In this document: piece by piece, positions 32,597 through 36,526 of the stretch
Position numbering within the stretch: position 1 is the stretch's first letter
How the letters are laid out: every line of letters starts with the position of its first letter
DNA from: an uncultured Eggerthellaceae bacterium
Lineage (GTDB): Bacteria; Actinomycetota; Coriobacteriia; Coriobacteriales; Eggerthellaceae
Length of the DNA: 36,526 nt
Direction of reading: 5' to 3'
Assembly (NCBI GenBank): GCA_946618265.1
Contig: CAMOLA010000017.1
Coordinates: forward strand, 1-36,526
Notes under the pieces: model-generated
Told to the model about the DNA's origin: nothing
The model's input: only the letters and a program-made list of their open reading frames with translations
Databases searched by the model: none
Program-made: the position numbers and the translations under genes

Positions 32597-33715
32597 TTAG
32601 GCTCCTGCTGGCCCATCGCCTCCTTCCGGACGCGATACGTCCGCCCCATCAGCCATATTGGCATCAGCACCCGCCGCGCCAGCCATAGCCGCGTTCTCCT
32701 GACGCACGCGTTCGCGCAGCGTCTCGGCGATCAGCTCGCGGTTGGGCCTGCGCGTCGTGCGGCTGTAGATGAGCGCGCCGACCAGGAACAGGAACAAAAT
32801 CGGAATCGCGACCGCCGGAATGGCGATGTAACGCGGAATTTGGAGCGCCTCGGCGGTGATTACGTCGGAGTCGATGATGTTGTCGATGCGGTGCCCGCGC
32901 ACGAGCAGGCGGTGCGTGTTGATGCCGTACGGCGTGCACGTGATGAGCGTGCAGTAGTCGGCACCCTGGTCGATGTTGAGGTTGGACAAATCGGTCGGCA
33001 ACACGATGCGAATCTGGTCGACCTCGTAGGTGACCGTCTGATCGAGCACCGTGACCGTAAACGTATCGCCCTCGGTCAGCTTGTCGATGTCGGTGAACAG
33101 GCGCGCGCTGGGCAGGCCGCGGTGACCGGAGATGACCGCGTGCGTGCTCTCGCCGCCAACGGGCAACGAACTGCCCTCCAAATGGCCGATGGCGATCTGG
33201 AGCACCGATTCGTCCATGCCGTGGTAGATCGGATAATCGACGTTGATGGAGTTGATCTGCACGTAGCCCATGACGCCGTTGCCCGTGAGGTCGAGCAGGT
33301 TTTCGTACTCGGCCTTTTCCGCATCGGTCATCTGCCAGCGGTTGCTGTCGGTCAGCAGCTTCTCGTTGTACTTGTGCGCGTCTTCAAGCATGGCCTCGAT
33401 CTTGGCCGGGTCGGTCTCCTGGACTGCCTGGACGTAGCTCGCGATGGCGCGCGACTGGTGGTAGCTGTTCCACCAGTCCGAAAACGTCGGGTATGCGATG
33501 ATGCCCGCGCCGATGAGCAGGATGACCAGCGCGATGATCGTGGAAATGCTGGGGCCACGGCGCTTGCGCTTGGGCTTTGCGCCGCCCTTGCCGGCCTTGC
33601 CCTTGCGTCCGCGACGGCCCTTGGCGGGCGCGGCGGCGTCGGGCGCGGATTCTTCCACGATATCCGGCTGACCTTCGAGTTCCTTGTCGACTATCTCGGG
33701 ACCAGCTTCTGACAT
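32597..33715 (-). CDS. srtC: Class C (pilin-polymerising) sortase
   Basis: 372 residues. A basic, Lys/Arg/Gly-rich N-terminus of about 55 residues is followed by a membrane helix (57-76) and the typical class C opening YPTFSDWWNSYHQSRAI. Catalytic residues are His198 (ISGHRGLPSARLFTDID), Cys260 (TLITCTPYGINTHRLLVRG) and Arg269. A second C-terminal helix (about 292-315) is characteristic of class C enzymes, followed by an unusual 55-residue low-complexity tail. It should build covalent pilin polymers. First gene of the fibre locus; its start lies 69 bases from the end of the recombinase gene, so its natural promoter may have been displaced. Confidence 0.92.
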   Translation of the reverse strand: MSEAGPEIVDKELEGQPDIVEESAPDAAAPAKGRRGRKGKAGKGGAKPKRKRRGPSISTIIALVILLIGAGIIAYPTFSDWWNSYHQSRAIASYVQAVQETDPAKIEAMLEDAHKYNEKLLTDSNRWQMTDAEKAEYENLLDLTGNGVMGYVQINSINVDYPIYHGMDESVLQIAIGHLEGSSLPVGGESTHAVISGHRGLPSARLFTDIDKLTEGDTFTVTVLDQTVTYEVDQIRIVLPTDLSNLNIDQGADYCTLITCTPYGINTHRLLVRGHRIDNIIDSDVITAEALQIPRYIAIPAVAIPILFLFLVGALIYSRTTRRPNRELIAETLRERVRQENAAMAGAAGADANMADGADVSRPEGGDGPAGA

Positions 33716-33783
33716 GCTAAGCAGCCACCCTTCTTTCGTTCTTCGTTTTGGCGGGTAGCGTCATGGGCAACCCCGAGTGCCCA

Positions 33784-35580
33784 TTAACGTGCGCATTTAC
33801 TTTCACAGGTGAATTCTACCACCATTCCGCGAATAATCTGCGCACATATGCCCGCCTTGAAAGAGACAACGTAACCATCATCCATCACGGTGACGCACTT
33901 TAGGAAACGCGTGACAAAATTGTTGCAGAATCGGGCCACAGCGCCATATTCATCCAACACGCCGCGTGGTATTTCATAGCGCGTGCGTTGAAAAAAGTCC
34001 TCGGCGTCGTAGCAGGCGGCGGGTCGTGATGCTAGGGCGTAGGGCGCACATGCGGTTGTTTGCGGAGCCGCTGCAGTGACTGGCTCCGTGCACAACCCCG
34101 ACGTGGGTGCAACCAGACATGGCGAGGTCACGAGCGTATTCGCTTGAGATTCTGCCGTATGCGCCGCTCTCGACTGCATTTCATCGACAAGTTCGAGCAG
34201 CGTTCGCATTTGGATGTATTCGACTATGGACCGCCCCTCGTGCCCCTCGAGCCTGTCGCCGCAACTGGACTCGCTGTCATCATGCTGCCACGTCGGCCAG
34301 CCGCTTAGCGCAACTATCTCATCGCGCCAGCTCGGCAGCGCGTTGAACGCCGTCAGCACGGCCGTGCGCATTTCAGCATCCGGCGCGATGCGGCAATCGC
34401 AACGGGCACCGGGCTGTTCGCGCTCGTTGGTCTTCTTGTTCCGAGCGCGCGGACGGCAACGCCAATCGTCGAGCCGCGCATCGGGCTTGCGGTAACGCTT
34501 GAGCGTGCGCCCGCATTTCCCGCAGACCACCCGCCCACTCAGCGCTTCGCTGCTCCCGAACCGCAGCTTTGCCGGCTGGCCTTTCAGCGCACCGCGGCGA
34601 CGCCGCTCTTCCTGCACCATCCCGAACACCTCTTTGGGCACGATGGGCTCGTGCGCGTTCTCGACTAGGTACTGCGGGCGCTGCCCCTCGTTTCGCACGA
34701 CCTTGTGCGTGAGGTAATCCTCGGTGAAGTACTTCTGCATCAGCAAGTCGCCGCAATACTTCTCGTTGCGCAGGATGCTCGCGACGGTCGATGCGTACCA
34801 TGTCTGACCACCGGCGGGAGCCGGCGCGCCCTCCCCCGTCAACCGCTTGGCGATCATGCCGGGGCTTAAACCTTCCAAGTATTCGCGGAATATGCGCCGC
34901 ACGAGCCACGCCTCATCGGGCACGATGACCAACTGGCCCGGCGCGCCCGCGCCGGTGTAGCCCAAAAAGTTCGTGTAATTCAGCCGACCGCGCCCCTCCT
35001 GGAAACCGAATTCGATGCCCATCCGCACATTGTCGGAAATCGACTTCGATTCCTGCTGTGCGATGGATGCGAGGATGGTGACCAGCAGCTCGCCGGCCGA
35101 CTCCATCGTGTTGATCGATTCCTTCTCGAAGATGATGGGAATGCGCAGCTCCTTGAGGTGACGGATGTAGTTGAGGCAGTCAATCGTGTTGCGCGCGAAG
35201 CGGCTGATGGATTTCGTCACGACCATGTCGATGTCGCCGCGCTCGCACGCCGCGATCATGCGGTTGAACTCCGGGCGCTTCTTGGCCTGTGTGCCGCTGA
35301 TGCCCTCGTCGGCGAAGATGCCCGCGAACGCCCAGTCAGGGTTTGCCTTTATATAGTTGGTATAGTGCACGACCTGCGCCTCGTAGCTGGTCTCCTGCTC
35401 GGCCGAGCTCGTTGACACCCGGCAATACGCGCACACGCGCAGCTTGCGCGGCTTTGCTGCCGGCGGTGCCATCTGCGGCTTTGCTGCTATCGTACGCACT
35501 TGCTTCCGCGCGCCGCCATGCCTGCCCGCTCGGACCGCCTGCTGATCCTGCAATCGTTTGCCGCTCGCTATTGACATCAT
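33784..35580 (-). CDS. Large serine recombinase (resolvase/invertase-type integrase)
   Basis: 598 residues. A 45-residue basic leader precedes the catalytic domain: VCAYCRVSTSSAEQETSYEAQ (Ser56 nucleophile), FADEGISGTQAKKRPEFNRM, and DIDMVVTKSISRFARNTIDCL. Then come the Recombinase domain (RRIFREYLEGLSPGMIAKRLTGEG; ILRNEKYCGDLLMQKYF) and a zinc-ribbon region (CGKCGRTLKRY). The last 150 residues are divergent. Such enzymes integrate and excise mobile elements. No other element genes and no att sites could be recognised in the window, so this may be a relic or a single-gene element. GAAAGGCGGG precedes the ATG. Confidence 0.9.
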   Translation of the reverse strand: MMSIASGKRLQDQQAVRAGRHGGARKQVRTIAAKPQMAPPAAKPRKLRVCAYCRVSTSSAEQETSYEAQVVHYTNYIKANPDWAFAGIFADEGISGTQAKKRPEFNRMIAACERGDIDMVVTKSISRFARNTIDCLNYIRHLKELRIPIIFEKESINTMESAGELLVTILASIAQQESKSISDNVRMGIEFGFQEGRGRLNYTNFLGYTGAGAPGQLVIVPDEAWLVRRIFREYLEGLSPGMIAKRLTGEGAPAPAGGQTWYASTVASILRNEKYCGDLLMQKYFTEDYLTHKVVRNEGQRPQYLVENAHEPIVPKEVFGMVQEERRRRGALKGQPAKLRFGSSEALSGRVVCGKCGRTLKRYRKPDARLDDWRCRPRARNKKTNEREQPGARCDCRIAPDAEMRTAVLTAFNALPSWRDEIVALSGWPTWQHDDSESSCGDRLEGHEGRSIVEYIQMRTLLELVDEMQSRAAHTAESQANTLVTSPCLVAPTSGLCTEPVTAAAPQTTACAPYALASRPAACYDAEDFFQRTRYEIPRGVLDEYGAVARFCNNFVTRFLKCVTVMDDGYVVSFKAGICAQIIRGMVVEFTCESKCAR

Positions 35581-35660
35581 ACCCGCCTTTCACAGTCATC
35601 TTTTGCGATACAACGGACGATAACGCCCCCCTGAAACTGCAACAGAGACCGTTTTAGAAC

Positions 35661-35924
35661 ATGGCAGGATTCCACGCCGAGTTCGAGCTCGCACATCCGT
35701 TCCAAGACGGCAACGGCCGCATCGGCAGACTCGTCGCGCTCAAAGAATGCCATCGCCACGACATCACGCCGTTCATCATCGAGGACGCGAAGAAAAGCTA
35801 TTATTACCGTGGCTTATCCGAATGGCGAAACGAGCGCGGCTGGCTCATGGACACATGCCTCGACGGGCAAGACGCATTCGCGCGCCTGCTCGATGCGCTG
35901 GAGATCCCGCATCACGAGCCTTAA
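35661..35924 (+). pseudogene. C-terminal fragment of a Fic-domain protein
   Basis: 87 residues starting MAGFHAEFELAHPFQDGNGRIGR. This is the Fic active-site motif (HPFxDGNGRxGR) and the helix before it. The C-terminal half continues normally to HHEP. Fic proteins are usually 200-350 residues, and the upstream helices, including any inhibitory helix, are missing; an in-frame TAG lies directly before (35655-35657). The left break is within about 60 bases of the recombinase start, so the recombinase or its insertion probably cut the gene. The intact family transfers AMP or a related group to target proteins. Confidence 0.8.
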
Positions 35925-36355
35925 CCGAGCGGGCCTCCAGCCTTTCGCCCGCAGGCGATGCGTGTTTCAGCTTGCAAGCGCCAGTAGCCCAGATTTCGAC
36001 ATTTGCACACGAGCGACTTCGAACACGCTAATAAATAACGACTTCAATATGTTATAAAAATCCAGTTTTGTTTGATATTGCTGAAAACTGACGTTCCGAT
36101 GTTCAGAATATTCGAAAATGTTTGATTTCTCTGAAGCACGAGCGATTATGGACTGTTTTGATTTATAAAACCCCTGTTCAGAGCTTCGTACGTTTTTTGC
36201 CACTTCAGAGGCCCTTAAAATTTCAAACATAACTGCATATTTTTAACAACAGAAATCGAGTTTTCAGTATTATCAAACATAACTCGAAATTTTTAACATG
36301 ATTTGCAATATGTTTGAAGCCAGGGAGATCGCTCACACAGTTGGCGCGTTTGCAA
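35925..36355. repeat. AT-rich region with 50-bp-spaced repeats
   Basis: TGTTTGAT-N4-CTGAA occurs at 36069-36085 and 36119-36135 (plus) and 36263-36279 (minus). The plus-strand pair is 50 bases apart. A further pair, TCAAACATAACT...TTTTTAACA, begins at 36223 and 36273, also 50 apart. The motif pairs face each other. The composition is much lower in GC than the rest of the window, which points to foreign origin. The 87-codon minus frame at 35967-36230 runs through these repeats and was not called. Confidence 0.55.
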
Positions 36356-36526
36356 CTACTGCCGATTCTCGTTTTTCATTGCAAGAGCATCGCCATGCAA
36401 CACCGTCGATTGCTTATCGTTTGCAAGATTAAGATTGCCATCTTCTAGTTTTTGGGAAATCCAAGATTCGAGCACCCTAACGAACCAATCGAGCAAGCTG
36501 ATGACTCTGGTCGTTGTAGCGCTGGT
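36356..36526 (-). CDS. Possible C-terminal end of a gene running in from beyond the window
   Basis: On the minus strand a frame is open from the window edge to a TAG at 36356-36358: 56 residues ending NENRQ, with a hydrophobic/aromatic patch (VISLLDWFVRVLESWI). No start is visible and I do not recognise it. The length is short enough for chance. Confidence 0.3.
   Translation of the reverse strand, partial: TSATTTRVISLLDWFVRVLESWISQKLEDGNLNLANDKQSTVLHGDALAMKNENRQ

Noticed and set aside
35967..36230. 87-codon minus-strand frame in the AT-rich end
   Set aside because: It runs through 50-bp-spaced repeats, and its start coincides with the repeat motif ATGTTTGA, so the frame is probably a by-product of the repeats.

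Overview
The window is high-GC DNA from a Coriobacteriia-type actinobacterium, most likely the Eggerthellaceae (Eggerthella, Slackia, Adlercreutzia, Gordonibacter and relatives). The signs are Ala/Asp-rich proteins, a YidC fused to a polyglycerolphosphate-type transferase domain, a signal peptidase/sortase fusion, and abundant intergenic palindromes. Assignment to genus is not possible from sequence reading alone. Most genes lie on the minus strand. Only metY, a patatin-like gene, a nuclease-like gene and a fic remnant are on the plus strand.

Left part (1-9.6 kb): the N-terminal part of a YidC/glycerophosphotransferase-like fusion, a 22-residue-repeat protein with an EF-hand-like loop, an amidase lipoprotein, a stand-alone homocysteine S-methyltransferase domain protein, a BspA-type LRR protein, YebC and two single-pass membrane proteins of unknown function. 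The gaps between them carry a family of near-perfect palindromes (core GACCGAAAGGGAG). In one place two copies face each other as the ends of a 273-bp element.

Middle part (9.6-22.5 kb): a MarR regulator with a large His/Cys-rich insert and its own operator-like repeats, then a four-gene ABC importer (binding protein, two permeases, fused double ATPase). The importer promoter is flanked by two inverted repeats of the GTGTTAC-N13-GTAACAC type, which suggests nickel control by a NikR-like protein. Next come metY, a patatin-like phospholipase, trmL, an ABC-F protein that starts with TTG, and tRNA-Val(CAC). Two copies of a TGTCATyCTGAGC miniature element lie here.

Nuclease/hairpin region (22.7-25.2 kb): a PD-(D/E)XK, DUF559-like protein gene with a promoter that appears to give a leaderless message. 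It is bracketed by two same-orientation arrays (three and four units) of a 136-bp repeat. Each unit holds a roughly 29-bp imperfect stem, usually with a 16-nt loop of variable sequence. I know of no described system of this form.

Surface-fibre locus (25.3-33.7 kb), transcribed leftward: class C sortase, SpaA-like pilin without a sorting signal, two TasA/camelysin-like proteins, two membrane-anchored surface proteins, and a 711-residue fusion of a SipW/ER-type signal peptidase with a class B sortase. This looks like one exported-fibre system that combines pilus polymerisation (SrtC), TasA-type subunits, and processing plus anchoring in one polypeptide. A large serine recombinase sits directly upstream of srtC, next to a truncated fic gene. 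The last 600 bases are AT-rich, with 50-bp-spaced repeats and the possible end of another gene.
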